Made by a program: the position numbers and the translations under genes
Shown here: one piece after another, positions 1 through 9,178 of the stretch
How the letters are laid out: each line of letters begins with the position of its first letter
How positions within the stretch are numbered: position 1 is the first letter of the stretch
The notes under the pieces: generated by a model
The model's database searches: none
What the model saw: the letters and a program-made list of their open reading frames with translations, nothing else
Told to the model about the DNA's origin: nothing
DNA from: Mangrovibacterium diazotrophicum
GTDB taxonomy: Bacteria > Bacteroidota > Bacteroidia > Bacteroidales > Prolixibacteraceae
Length of the DNA stretch: 64,000 nt
NCBI RefSeq assembly: GCF_003610535.1
Contig: NZ_RAPN01000005.1
Coordinates: 217,121-281,120, forward strand
Direction: 5' to 3'

Positions 1-1345
1 TGTTTTTGTTGATTTCTGCGATCTCATCTTCAATCGACTGAATATGATCGTTCGCCTTGTCGGTGTTGAATTTCAAAATTCGCGCCATGCGAATCTCCAT
101 CAACTTCAAAATATCTTCGCGGGCAACTTCGCGGATCAGCTTCGGCTTCCAGGGTTCCAGGCGTTTATCAATGTGGGCAATCGCCTCATCCATGTTCTCC
201 GCCTGTTCAAATTCTTTATCCTTGTAAATCCGCTCTTCGATGAAGATTTTCTCCAACGAGGCAAAATGCAGCGCATCCTGCAATTCACTCTTCCTAATCT
301 CAAGTTCCAGCTTCAACAGCGCAACCGTCTGGTTCGTGTTTCGCCTCAGGATATCGCTAACTCCCAGGAAAAGCGGCTTATCGTTTTCAATGATGCAAGA
401 GTTGGGCGAAATCGACACCTCGCAGTCGGTAAATGCGTAAAGGGCGTCGATGGTTTTATCGGAAGAAACACCCGGTGCCAGGTGCACCAGAATTTCTACT
501 TTGTCCGACGTATTATCGTCGATATGTTTGATCTTGATCTTATTCTTTTCGTTCGCCTTGATGATGGACTCGATGAGCGTGCTCGTTGTTTTCCCAAAGG
601 GCAGTTCGGTAATCACCAAAGTTTTGTTGTCCTGCTTTTCAATTTTAGCACGAACTTTAACGGCACCGCCACGCAGCCCGTTATTGTATTTAGCCACATC
701 AACCGAACCTCCCGTTGGGAAGTCGGGATACAATTCAAACTCTTCCTCATTCAGGTGTGCAATCGACGCGTCGATCAGTTCGATGAAGTTGTGGGGCAAT
801 ATTTTCGATGCCAAGCCAACAGCGATCCCTTCAACACCTTGTGCCAGCAGCAAAGGGAATTTCACAGGCAGCGTCACAGGTTCCCGGTTTCGGCCATCGT
901 ACGACAACTTCCACTGGGTCGTCTTCGGGTTGAAAACAACGTCGAGGGCAAACTTCGATAAACGCGCTTCAATATAACGCGGTGCAGCCGAACCATCACC
1001 CGTCAGGATGTTTCCCCAGTTTCCCTGGGTATCCACCAACAGGTCTTTTTGCCCCAATTGCACTAAGGCGTCACCGATCGACGCATCACCGTGCGGGTGA
1101 TACATCATGGTTTGCCCGATGATGTTCGCTACCTTGTTGTAACGTCCGTCATCCATTTCGCGCATGGCATGTAAAATCCGTCGCTGTACCGGTTTCAGTC
1201 CGTCGTTAACATACGGAACCGCCCGCTCCAGAATTACATACGAAGCATAATCGAGGAACCAGTTTTGGTACATCCCCGACAAATACGTAATGTTGTCTCC
1301 CTTTTCAGAACCCGCTTGATCTGCTTTGATATCCTCTTCGCTCAC
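1..1345 (-). CDS. parC: DNA topoisomerase IV subunit A (partial, runs off the left edge)
   Basis: ParC is the DNA-cleaving and rejoining subunit of type IIA topoisomerase IV, which decatenates daughter chromosomes. The visible N-terminal ~448 residues contain the winged-helix/tower region. The segment HPHGDASIGDALV precedes the active-site tyrosine, which lies in AAPRYIEARLS (codon near base 995). No ATG sits in frame before the conserved YLSGMYQNWFLDYAS segment, so the start is taken as GTG at 1343-1345. The gene lies just downstream of parE on the same strand, the usual Bacteroidota arrangement. The C-terminal domain that separates ParC from GyrA is outside the window, so the ParC call rests on the adjacent parE and on the PRYIEARLS wording. 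Confidence 0.9.
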   Translation of the reverse strand, partial: MSEEDIKADQAGSEKGDNITYLSGMYQNWFLDYASYVILERAVPYVNDGLKPVQRRILHAMREMDDGRYNKVANIIGQTMMYHPHGDASIGDALVQLGQKDLLVDTQGNWGNILTGDGSAAPRYIEARLSKFALDVVFNPKTTQWKLSYDGRNREPVTLPVKFPLLLAQGVEGIAVGLASKILPHNFIELIDASIAHLNEEEFELYPDFPTGGSVDVAKYNNGLRGGAVKVRAKIEKQDNKTLVITELPFGKTTSTLIESIIKANEKNKIKIKHIDDNTSDKVEILVHLAPGVSSDKTIDALYAFTDCEVSISPNSCIIENDKPLFLGVSDILRRNTNQTVALLKLELEIRKSELQDALHFASLEKIFIEERIYKDKEFEQAENMDEAIAHIDKRLEPWKPKLIREVAREDILKLMEIRMARILKFNTDKANDHIQSIEDEIAEINKN

Positions 1346-1369
1346 CTTAATTGCATTTATGTGTTGCTA

Positions 1370-3202
1370 TTAAACTTCGTCCTTTTCCACATACAGGTTT
1401 CCTATAATGAATTCCTGTCGCTCCGGCGTATTTTTCCCCATGTAAAATTCCAGCATTTGCGACACCGACTCGTGTTTCTTCATCAGCACCGGCTCCAAAC
1501 GGATGTCGGGCCCAATGAAGTTTTTAAACTCGTCGGGCGAGATTTCACCCAACCCCTTAAATCGGGTAATCTCCGCTGCCTTGCCACACTCTGCAATGGC
1601 CGAAACGCGTTCCTCGTCCGAATAGCAATAAAATGTTTTCTTTTTGTTGCGTACCCGGAATAGCGGAGTTTGCAGAATGTATAAATGCCCTTTTTTAACC
1701 ACTTCAGGGAAAAATTGTAAAAAGAATGTAATCAACAACAGGCGAATGTGCATACCGTCCACATCGGCATCGGTTGCAATAATCACTTTGTTGTAACGAA
1801 GGTCATCCATGCTTTCCTCGATGTTCAAAGCTGCTTGTAACAGGTTGAATTCTTCGTTTTCGTAAACCACCTTTTTGGTCAGGCCAAAGGTGTTCAAAGG
1901 CTTTCCTTTCAAACTGAAAACCGCTTGTGTGTTCACATCGCGCGACTTGGTAATCGAACCACTGGCCGAGTCACCCTCAGTAATGAAAATGCTCGATTCC
2001 GCTTTATTGTCTTTCGTTGAATTGAAATGAACCCGGCAATCGCGCAGTTTGCGGTTGTGGAGGCTCACCTTTTTAGCACGCTGCTTCGCCAGCTTCTTAA
2101 TTCCGGAGATGGCCTTGCGCTCGCGCTCCGACTCCTGTATACGGCGCAACAACACCTCGGCAACATCGCCATTTTTGTGCAGGTAGTTGTCCAGCTCTTT
2201 GCTCACAAAGTTGACCACATGGTTACGAACTGTCGGACCATCGGGACCAATATCCCGTGAGCCCAACTTGGTTTTCGTCTGCGACTCGAATACAGGCTCT
2301 TCAACCTTAATACTGATCGCTGCTATGATAGACGCCCGAATGTCGGACGGATCAAAATCTTTTTTGTAGAAATCGCGGATGGTTTTCACGATTGCTTCGC
2401 GGAAAGCAACCAGGTGCGTACCCCCTTGCGTGGTGTGCTGACCGTTGACAAACGAATAATAATCTTCGCCATACTGATTGCCGTGAGTCAATGCAAGCTC
2501 AATGTCTTCCCCTTTCAGGTGAATAACCGGATAAAGTGGTTCTGAGTCGAGGTTTTCCTCCAGCAAGTCCTTCAACCCGTTCTTACTTTGATAGCGCTCG
2601 CCATTGCAATAAATCACCAGGCCCGCATTCAGGAACGAGTAATTCTTCATCATGTTTTCCACGTAATCGGCGCGGAAGCGATAATTGCGGAAAATATCGC
2701 CATCGGGAACAAAGCTCACCTCGGTACCATTGGGCTGCTCGGTAGTTGTAACTTCTTTCTCTTCGACAACCTGTCCCATCGAGAAAATAATTTCCTTCAC
2801 CTGCCCCTCACGAAAAGCTTTTATATTGAAAGTAGTAGAAAGCGCGTTCACGGCCTTGATACCAACACCGTTCAAACCCACCGACTTTTTAAAGACTTCA
2901 GAATCGTATTTGGCACCGGTATTCATCTTCGAGGCAACGTCCTTCAACTTACCCAGCGGAATACCCCGGCCGTAGTCGCGCACGCTGACCAGCTCGTTCG
3001 AAACCTTTACTTCGATTTTCTTCCCGAAGCCCATCATAAACTCGTCAATCGAGTTATCGAGGACTTCCTTCAACAGCACGTATATCCCGTCATCGCTGGC
3101 AGTACCGTCACCCAGTTTCCCGATGTACATCCCCGGTCTTTTCCGGATATGTTCTTGCCAGTCGAGCGTTTTAATTGATCCTTCGTCGTAGTTTGGAGTC
3201 AT
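1370..3202 (-). CDS. parE: DNA topoisomerase IV subunit B
   Basis: ATPase subunit of topoisomerase IV, partner of the ParC gene 24 bp downstream. Domains in order: a GHKL ATPase (KRPGMYIG at residues 21-28, the catalytic Glu of EVLDNSIDE near 46, GRGIP at 78-82, the ATP lid [13 protein letters not shown] at 109-121), a transducer domain, and a TOPRIM domain with EGDSASG at 409-415 and the metal-binding DADVDG at 478-483. [13 protein letters not shown] follows near the C-terminus. The 610-residue length fits ParE and is too short for most GyrB proteins. No strong Shine-Dalgarno is visible before the ATG, as is usual in this phylum. Confidence 0.95.
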   Translation of the reverse strand: MTPNYDEGSIKTLDWQEHIRKRPGMYIGKLGDGTASDDGIYVLLKEVLDNSIDEFMMGFGKKIEVKVSNELVSVRDYGRGIPLGKLKDVASKMNTGAKYDSEVFKKSVGLNGVGIKAVNALSTTFNIKAFREGQVKEIIFSMGQVVEEKEVTTTEQPNGTEVSFVPDGDIFRNYRFRADYVENMMKNYSFLNAGLVIYCNGERYQSKNGLKDLLEENLDSEPLYPVIHLKGEDIELALTHGNQYGEDYYSFVNGQHTTQGGTHLVAFREAIVKTIRDFYKKDFDPSDIRASIIAAISIKVEEPVFESQTKTKLGSRDIGPDGPTVRNHVVNFVSKELDNYLHKNGDVAEVLLRRIQESERERKAISGIKKLAKQRAKKVSLHNRKLRDCRVHFNSTKDNKAESSIFITEGDSASGSITKSRDVNTQAVFSLKGKPLNTFGLTKKVVYENEEFNLLQAALNIEESMDDLRYNKVIIATDADVDGMHIRLLLITFFLQFFPEVVKKGHLYILQTPLFRVRNKKKTFYCYSDEERVSAIAECGKAAEITRFKGLGEISPDEFKNFIGPDIRLEPVLMKKHESVSQMLEFYMGKNTPERQEFIIGNLYVEKDEV

Positions 3203-3302
3203 AGTGAAACAGATTTTGTCGCGAATATAAAGAAAGCAAAAGTGCGCAAATTTTGAAAGAATATGTCAATAACTCGCCTCAAACAGTTGAAAAAATTGGC
3301 AC

Positions 3303-3337
3303 AAAAAAAGGGCAATGGTGCGTAACCAATTGCCCCC
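3303..3337 (-). terminator. Intrinsic terminator after dps
   Basis: Read on the minus strand, a stem of GGGCAATTGG pairing with CCATTGCCC (one bulge, loop TTACGCA) is followed directly by seven or more T. It lies 23 bp past the dps stop codon and separates dps from the parE promoter region. Confidence 0.8.
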
Positions 3338-3359
3338 AAGCAACCAAGCCTGCTATGAA

Positions 3360-3848
3360 TTAATTTTTCGACCAGGCACTAAACATCCAGTAATATTTCT
3401 CGGTTGATTTCACCATCTTGTTGACAAGGTCAACAGTAGAAACGTCGCCGGTTTCGTTCGCCTGATCCAGTACGTTTATCATTTGCGAAAGAATAATTTC
3501 GAAGTCGGATAAAATTTCCTCAACCATGCGCTCCGGTGCAGGAATTCCTTCCGGCTCAGCAATTCGTGAATAGTGCAAATAATCAGAAAGGCGAGCCATC
3601 GGGTTAGCTCCGAAAACGCGAGCACGTTCCGCCAAATCATCAATATTCACTTTTGCAAAATCGTAAAGCTCTTCGAATTTCTCGTGTAAATCAAAAAAGT
3701 CTTTCCCGGTTACATTCCAGTGGAAGTTTCTCAATTTTTGATAATGCACGTGATAGCTTGCGATCAGCACATTCATGCGATTGACCAACTCCTTTGATTT
3801 CTCTGTTTGATAACCTAATCTGCTTACTGTTTTCTCTGTTGTTTCCAT
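3360..3848 (-). CDS. dps: Dps family ferritin-like DNA-protection protein
   Basis: Dodecameric mini-ferritin that oxidises and stores Fe(II) and protects DNA in stress and stationary phase. The 162-residue protein is a four-helix bundle with the inter-subunit ferroxidase ligands of the family visible: His43 in NFHWNVTG, His55 and Glu59 in LHEKFEE, and Asp70/Glu74 in NIDDLAERA. The open frame extends 27 codons further upstream, but that extension is unlike Dps, so the ATG at 3846-3848 (METTEKTVSR) is chosen. It is transcribed alone, with its own terminator, in keeping with a stress-induced gene; no clear promoter consensus was found upstream. Confidence 0.92.
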   Translation of the reverse strand: METTEKTVSRLGYQTEKSKELVNRMNVLIASYHVHYQKLRNFHWNVTGKDFFDLHEKFEELYDFAKVNIDDLAERARVFGANPMARLSDYLHYSRIAEPEGIPAPERMVEEILSDFEIILSQMINVLDQANETGDVSTVDLVNKMVKSTEKYYWMFSAWSKN

Positions 3849-4069
3849 ATCATTATTTATTTTGAATGTTATTGTATTCGTGAGGAAACAATGGGAAAAG
3901 CATTCCAAAATCAGGCGCAACCAAAGCAATTCAGCTTAAACTCTGAAATTCAGAAAAATAAAAAGATTGAGCTTTGAAAAAGACATTCAATCGCAAGTAG
4001 AAGCAGCTCCACAACTGTGGAAAAAGGAAGACAAACAAGGTTAAAAACGATTGACAAGTGTTGAATCCA

Positions 4070-4588
4070 CTACCGCGAGAAAGCAGAAAAGAGCGACAAC
4101 AAGCCATGCAACAAAACAAAGGCACCAATAATTGAAGCCAACGCAAAACCACCGCGCAGCGGCTCAAAAATCAACACCAGCCCGAAGGTCATCGCAACCA
4201 AGCTATTGAAAAATAAAAACCAACTAGTGACGCCCGCTTTCCGAAGTTGATTAAAGGAAAAGGCCATTAACAAACCTCCAAGGATAGCCCAGATGGCGAG
4301 CACAACGACAAAAAACGAGATGGTCGTTCCCGGGTTATAAAGTATGATGAAACCAACAATCAAACTAACGCCCGCCTCAAGACCAAACGCATATTTATTA
4401 ATATCAGCCCGGCGATATCGGAACGCAGACAAAGCAACAAAAATGCCCTGAACAATTAGAAAAATCGCGACAAGGCGGGCCAACGAAACCAGGGTCACTT
4501 CGGGGATGAACAACAAGGCTAATCCCAACACCACCATCAACAATGACTTGCCCAGTTCAATAACGCCCCTTTGTTTTATCTGTGCCAT
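4070..4588 (-). CDS. HdeD-like (DUF308) membrane protein
   Basis: A 172-residue integral membrane protein with six predicted membrane segments arranged as three similar hairpins, which is the HdeD/DUF308 pattern (GKSLLMVVLGLALLFIPEVTL at the N-terminus; repeated G-hydrophobic-FxP and NPG turns). HdeD is linked to acid resistance in Escherichia coli, but the molecular activity of the family is not established. It lies upstream of dps on the same strand with a 221-bp gap, so the two are probably separate units that may share a stress theme (inference). Start ATG at 4586-4588. Confidence 0.8.
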   Translation of the reverse strand: MAQIKQRGVIELGKSLLMVVLGLALLFIPEVTLVSLARLVAIFLIVQGIFVALSAFRYRRADINKYAFGLEAGVSLIVGFIILYNPGTTISFFVVVLAIWAILGGLLMAFSFNQLRKAGVTSWFLFFNSLVAMTFGLVLIFEPLRGGFALASIIGAFVLLHGLLSLFSAFSR

Positions 4589-4993
4589 AGCTTTTTCTTC
4601 TGAGGATTAACTTTTCTCAATAAAACTCAACTGCCAGCCTTCGACAATAGTCGTGGAAACCGAATAAAATTATTTCTGTTTGGGATTGTTTTCCGCCACT
4701 GTCCCCCTCACGAGTCCTCCGCGTAAAGCCGGCTTTATGATCTGCTTGAAAACGAAAGTGTTTTTATGTGTACAAGTTACAGCGACTCCGTGGAATAGCC
4801 TCTATTTCTAGAATAAAAAATCGCTCACCCCTCGAAGCCGATCGATTCCCCGTTGCAAATCACTGCAAAATCAACCTGCTAAAAGTGCTTCTTTTGTACT
4901 GTTTGGTTTTCTTAACAAAGGCCAAACAGATATAAGTTTTTTTAAAGTTTAAAAGACAGTGCGACTGACAGTTTTAATTATCTTTGCCCGGTT
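4589..4993. other. Intergenic region between divergent HdeD-like and porin genes
   Basis: About 405 bp with no convincing gene on either strand. It must hold the promoters of both flanking genes. A perfect 14-bp palindrome TAAAGCCGGCTTTA lies at 4724-4737 and could be an operator. A TATCTTTG motif sits at 4979-4986, immediately before the porin start. Nothing else was recognised. Confidence 0.5.
4979..4987 (+). promoter_or_regulatory. Candidate Bacteroidota -7 promoter element for the porin gene
   Basis: TATCTTTGC matches the TAnnTTTG -7 consensus of Bacteroidota housekeeping promoters. The ATG follows only 6-7 bases later, so transcripts starting the usual few bases downstream would be almost leaderless. 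No good TTG -33 element was seen at the right spacing. Confidence 0.4.
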
Positions 4994-6973
4994 ATGATTG
5001 GAAAACAGTTATTCTTTATTCTTCTTTTTGTATTTGCTGGTCACCTCGTTAGGGCCCAGCAAGGCGTTGAGACATTCGGTACGGGAGGTAATTCAACATT
5101 CGATGAGGAGCAGGATGGGGAGCACACGGATGATGAAGATTCAAAAAAACAAGAGAAGAAATACGTACCGTCCATCATCACAAATTGGGAAGTTGAAAAT
5201 TACGGCGCCAACTTTGAAGAGGCCCAATTGGACACAACCCTCGGATTCTACCACGTTTACAACCCCATTTTCAAGCGCGACCTTCGTCCCGTTTTTACCG
5301 GCAATATTGGTGGAGCCTATCAGTTTGGCGATTTTTTCAACCGCGACTATCAATCGGACTTTTACTTCTACCGATCGTACGAAGCCTACGCCAAGTTTCC
5401 GGGGGATATCAAGTTCATGAACACCACGACCCCCTACACCATTCTCGATTATACCCAAAGCGATAATAAAAACACCCGAAACGAAACCCGTTTCAACGTT
5501 TTTCACAGCCAGAATGCGACCCCAAAGTTCAACTTCCAGCTGTTTTACGATCAAGACAAATCGACCGGGTTTTATCAGTACCAGGAGAATAAGTTTCACG
5601 ATATCGGGTTGGCGACAACCTACCGCTCGGATAAATTCAATTCTCACGGTGCTATAATCTTCAACCGAATTAAAAATGAAGAGAACGGCGGGCTGGAACC
5701 GGATCAGGATTTAAATGAATACCAGGAAACAGAAACCTACCTGGTTAACCTTACCACCGCAAATTCGCAAATAAGCAACAATACGATTTGGCTTAACAAC
5801 GAATATAAACTGGGAAAATACGAGGAACAGGAAGACTCGTTAGGCAATCTGAATGATGTTTTCCGCCCCATATCCGGATTTATCCATCAGCTGGAATATT
5901 CTTCGAACCGCCGGATTTATGAGGACACAGCACCTGATCTCGACTACTATCCATCAGCCAGAGATTCCTCAGTGACAGGCGACTCTGTTTATTACAATCG
6001 TTTGACCAACGTCCTTCAACTCAAATTTTACGAATCGCCGAACCGAAAATACACATTCAGCAAACGGGTTTTCATCGGGCACGACCTGATTTCGAGCCGC
6101 ATGGCCGATGTCGACAGTACCTACCTGGTGAAAGACAAAATGCACAACACCTTCGTTGGTGGAGCTATCTCGCGCGATGAAGGTGAATTTTGGCGCTGGA
6201 ATATCCAGGGAAAATTTTACACCACGGGCTACCGCTCGGGGCAAACCGAGCTCAGCGCTTTCATATACAAACCGCTGCGCATCGGCAAAGACACAACCAG
6301 CTTATTTGTATCGGGTGAGCTAAACACGATCGTTCCTGATTACTACCAGCAACAGTATCACTCCAACCATTACAACTGGATCAACCGGTTTGACAACACC
6401 AACGAGATGATCATCAAATCGAAGATCCACTCGCAACGGCGTCATCTGACGTTAGGATTCAATTACGCCTTGATTGGCAATTACATATTTAACAACGAGG
6501 ATGCCTTGCCTGAACAAGGAGGAAGCGAAATGCTCGTACTATCGGCATACCTCAACAAAGACATTGAAACCAAATTCTGGCTGATCCGGGCACAGGCGCT
6601 GTGGCAAAAATCAAATCAGGAAGATTATTTGCATTTACCGGACCTAACCGGCTACTTGAGCGTAAGCTTCAAACTACTGATATCCAAAGTCATGTATTCT
6701 GATTTTGGCTTTGATGTTCGGTATACAACAGCGTATTATGCTGACGCTTTTAATTCGGCTACCGGAAGTTACTATTGGCAAAATCAACAAAAAATTGGTA
6801 ACTTTCCAATAGTGGACCTGCATGCGAATCTAAAATTGAAACGAACCAGGGCATTTTTCCAGTTGATGAATGCTGCAACTGGGATGCTTGACGGAAATTT
6901 TTGGGCAGCACCCGACTACCCTCTTTACCGCAGAACGTTTCGTTTAGGCATTGCGTGGACTTTTTACGATTAG
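4994..6973 (+). CDS. Putative Porin_10-type outer membrane beta-barrel protein
   Basis: A 659-residue outer-membrane protein. The N-terminus (MIGKQLFFILLFVFAGHLVRA, then QQ) is a clear signal peptide. A short acidic low-complexity stretch (about residues 35-50) is followed by a long run of alternating aromatic/polar strands and many N/Y/F-rich turns, ending in an aromatic terminal strand (RLGIAWTFYD) as expected for barrel insertion. The layout matches the Bacteroidota putative porin family (PF14121, Porin_10), whose substrate is unknown. The MltF-like gene starts 20 bp downstream, so the two are probably co-transcribed and both act at the cell envelope. Confidence 0.75.
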   Translation: MIGKQLFFILLFVFAGHLVRAQQGVETFGTGGNSTFDEEQDGEHTDDEDSKKQEKKYVPSIITNWEVENYGANFEEAQLDTTLGFYHVYNPIFKRDLRPVFTGNIGGAYQFGDFFNRDYQSDFYFYRSYEAYAKFPGDIKFMNTTTPYTILDYTQSDNKNTRNETRFNVFHSQNATPKFNFQLFYDQDKSTGFYQYQENKFHDIGLATTYRSDKFNSHGAIIFNRIKNEENGGLEPDQDLNEYQETETYLVNLTTANSQISNNTIWLNNEYKLGKYEEQEDSLGNLNDVFRPISGFIHQLEYSSNRRIYEDTAPDLDYYPSARDSSVTGDSVYYNRLTNVLQLKFYESPNRKYTFSKRVFIGHDLISSRMADVDSTYLVKDKMHNTFVGGAISRDEGEFWRWNIQGKFYTTGYRSGQTELSAFIYKPLRIGKDTTSLFVSGELNTIVPDYYQQQYHSNHYNWINRFDNTNEMIIKSKIHSQRRHLTLGFNYALIGNYIFNNEDALPEQGGSEMLVLSAYLNKDIETKFWLIRAQALWQKSNQEDYLHLPDLTGYLSVSFKLLISKVMYSDFGFDVRYTTAYYADAFNSATGSYYWQNQQKIGNFPIVDLHANLKLKRTRAFFQLMNAATGMLDGNFWAAPDYPLYRRTFRLGIAWTFYD

Positions 6974-6992
6974 ACAACGCTAAGTTCCTGGT

Positions 6993-8432
6993 ATGAAGAG
7001 AAAAAGATTAGCGACATACGTCCTAACCCCTATTTTTCTATCCCTCTTGTTTTCGTGCGGAACGAAGGGGAAACTAGACGAGCAAGTCAGCGAGTCGAAG
7101 AAAAATACCGAGCTTACCCGGATCATGCGAACCGGAAAGCTGAAAGCCGTTGTGGACTATAATTCGACGAACTACTTCATTTACCGCGGCCGCCCAATGG
7201 GATTCAAGTACGAATTACTGCAACACCTGGCCAAAGACATGGGCCTCAAACTTGAAATCTCCGTCAGCAACAACCTGCAAGAAACATTCGATGGACTAAG
7301 AGACAAACGATACGACCTGATTGCCAAAAACCTCACCGTGACAAAATCGAGAAACGAGCTGATCGACTTTACCGTTCCGCTTGAAGAAACACGACAGGTT
7401 TTGGTGCAACGTCGCCCTGACAATTGGGAACGATTGCCGAAAGACCAACTGGAAGATTCACTGATCAGAAACCAGCTCGATTTGGCAGGCAAGACAATCC
7501 ACGTGCAAAAAAACACAGCCTATTATCGCCGACTGGTAAACCTGTCTGATGAAATCGGAGCAGAAATTGATATTGAGGAAGATACCATTTACGGCGTTGA
7601 ACAGCTCGTGGGAATGGTTTCGAAAGGTGAAATCGACTACACTGTTTGCGACGAAAATGTCGCCAAGGTTAACCAAACCTATTTCCCCAATCTGGATATC
7701 GAAACACCGGTTAGTTTTCCTCAAAACATTGCCTGGGCCGTCCGGCGGGACAGCCCCGAGTGGTTGAACTACCTGAATAACTGGATTATCAATTTCAAAA
7801 AGACGAAGGAATTTGCGATTCTCTACAATAAATATTTTGAAGTAAGTCGGGCACACCTACTGGCTTTGGACGACTATCACTCCATCAGCAACGGCAAGAT
7901 CTCCCCTTTCGACGACATCATCAAAGCCAAAAGCAAACACTATGGACTCGACTGGCGTCTGACAGCTGCCGTCATTTACCAGGAATCCAAATTCGACCCG
8001 GAAGCCACTTCATGGGCGGGTGCTTACGGATTGATGCAGGTGATGCCGGAATCTGCCGACCTCTTCCGAATCATTGATTACGAAGAACCTGATAGAAATA
8101 TTGAAGTCGGTGTGCGCATGCTGAAGTGGCTTGATGACAATTTCAGAAAAGAAGTACCCGACTCGCTGGAGCGGATCAAATTCGTACTGGCTGCCTACAA
8201 TGTAGGCTTGGGACACGTAAAAGACGCCCAGCGACTTGCTGCCAAGTACAATAAAATTCCAATTGTTTGGACAAATAATGTGGATTATTTCTTATTGAAT
8301 AAGTCGGCCTCAAAATATTACCGCGACCCGGTTGTAAAATGGGGCTATTGCCGTGGCGATGAACCCTACAATTACGTGAACAGGGTTCTAAACACCTACC
8401 ACCACTACGTCAATCTTATTGAGACATCGTAA
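6993..8432 (+). CDS. MltF-like lytic transglycosylase lipoprotein
   Basis: Predicted membrane-anchored murein lytic transglycosylase, which cleaves the MurNAc-GlcNAc bond with formation of 1,6-anhydroMurNAc. Order: a lipoprotein signal with lipobox LLFSC (Cys22), an SBP_bac_3-type periplasmic binding domain (about residues 45-285, regulatory in the MltF family), then an SLT domain with the catalytic Glu in VIYQESKFDP and the GAYGLMQVMP motif. Its 479 residues match MltF. It follows the porin by 20 bp, and its last 17 bp overlap the 3' end of the convergent Nudix gene. Confidence 0.88.
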   Translation: MKRKRLATYVLTPIFLSLLFSCGTKGKLDEQVSESKKNTELTRIMRTGKLKAVVDYNSTNYFIYRGRPMGFKYELLQHLAKDMGLKLEISVSNNLQETFDGLRDKRYDLIAKNLTVTKSRNELIDFTVPLEETRQVLVQRRPDNWERLPKDQLEDSLIRNQLDLAGKTIHVQKNTAYYRRLVNLSDEIGAEIDIEEDTIYGVEQLVGMVSKGEIDYTVCDENVAKVNQTYFPNLDIETPVSFPQNIAWAVRRDSPEWLNYLNNWIINFKKTKEFAILYNKYFEVSRAHLLALDDYHSISNGKISPFDDIIKAKSKHYGLDWRLTAAVIYQESKFDPEATSWAGAYGLMQVMPESADLFRIIDYEEPDRNIEVGVRMLKWLDDNFRKEVPDSLERIKFVLAAYNVGLGHVKDAQRLAAKYNKIPIVWTNNVDYFLLNKSASKYYRDPVVKWGYCRGDEPYNYVNRVLNTYHHYVNLIETS

Positions 8433-9054
8433 ACTGCGGGTATTTCAGCACATCCAGAAACTCGGATAAAATCATCGCTGTTGCTCCCCATATTATTTCA
8501 CCGTCGAACTGAAAACAAGGCACATCCAACAAGCCAGTGCTCGTTTGAACGGGGAAATATTTCAAGCGCTTTTCTTCGAAGAATTCCTGAATCGGGAATA
8601 AAATAACTTTTTCGGCTTCGGCCACATTGATCTGAAATTCGGGCTTGTAGTCTAACCAGCCTACAAATGGAAATATTTTAAACCGGCTAACCTGCACGTA
8701 CAAATCGGAAAGACGTCCCAGCAAAAGCACATCTGCCGGATCAATTCCAACTTCTTCCTGCGCCTCGCGCAATGCGGTCACCTCGGGCTTCTCCCCTTCT
8801 TCGATCCTTCCGCCCGGAAGACTGATTTGTCCCGGATGATTCTTCATCCCCGTAGCCCGTTTGGTTAAACACGTATGCAATTTACCTTCATGCTGAAACA
8901 GTAAAAGCAACACCGAGCTGTTCCGAACCTGATCCGTCTCAGACTCGCTAACAGCCAATTCGCGGCCAGGCGGAATCATCTTCAGATGAGACTTTTTGCC
9001 AGGCAAGCCTGCTCGTAACAATCGGGCAATATTTTCGGGGCTGAAATCATGCAT
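8416..9054 (-). CDS. Nudix hydrolase, NudL/CoA-pyrophosphatase-like
   Basis: Likely hydrolyses a nucleoside diphosphate linked to another group; the wording before the Nudix box (LTKRATGMKNHPGQISLPGG) resembles the coenzyme A pyrophosphatase subgroup (NudL/YeaB), which releases 4'-phosphopantetheine. The Nudix box spans residues 82-104 with all key positions present: G82, E86/E88, REAQEEVG around 97-103. Length is 212 residues. The gene is convergent with the MltF-like gene and the two stop codons overlap by 17 bp, so there is no room for a terminator between them. CoA specificity is inferred, not shown. Confidence 0.85.
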   Translation of the reverse strand: MHDFSPENIARLLRAGLPGKKSHLKMIPPGRELAVSESETDQVRNSSVLLLLFQHEGKLHTCLTKRATGMKNHPGQISLPGGRIEEGEKPEVTALREAQEEVGIDPADVLLLGRLSDLYVQVSRFKIFPFVGWLDYKPEFQINVAEAEKVILFPIQEFFEEKRLKYFPVQTSTGLLDVPCFQFDGEIIWGATAMILSEFLDVLKYPQFTMSQ

Positions 9055-9178
9055 AGTTAAAGATACACATTTATTAAAAACCGGGAATAAATCAACTGGT
9101 ATCCACTGCTAGTGAAACCCAAAGGACAATATTGAGATAATGAAACGATCTATGAGAACGGAAAATTGTCGTCGACGA

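Noticed and set aside
44..977. Two long plus-strand open frames across 44-977
   Set aside because: They are antisense to the parC coding sequence, whose minus-strand translation shows clear topoisomerase motifs; their own proteins resemble nothing.
2588..3178. A 196-codon plus-strand frame
   Set aside because: Lies entirely inside parE on the opposite strand; a shadow of the real gene.
3931..4167. A 78-codon minus-strand frame between dps and the HdeD-like gene
   Set aside because: It overlaps the 3' end of the HdeD-like gene in another frame and has a low-complexity, non-protein-like composition.
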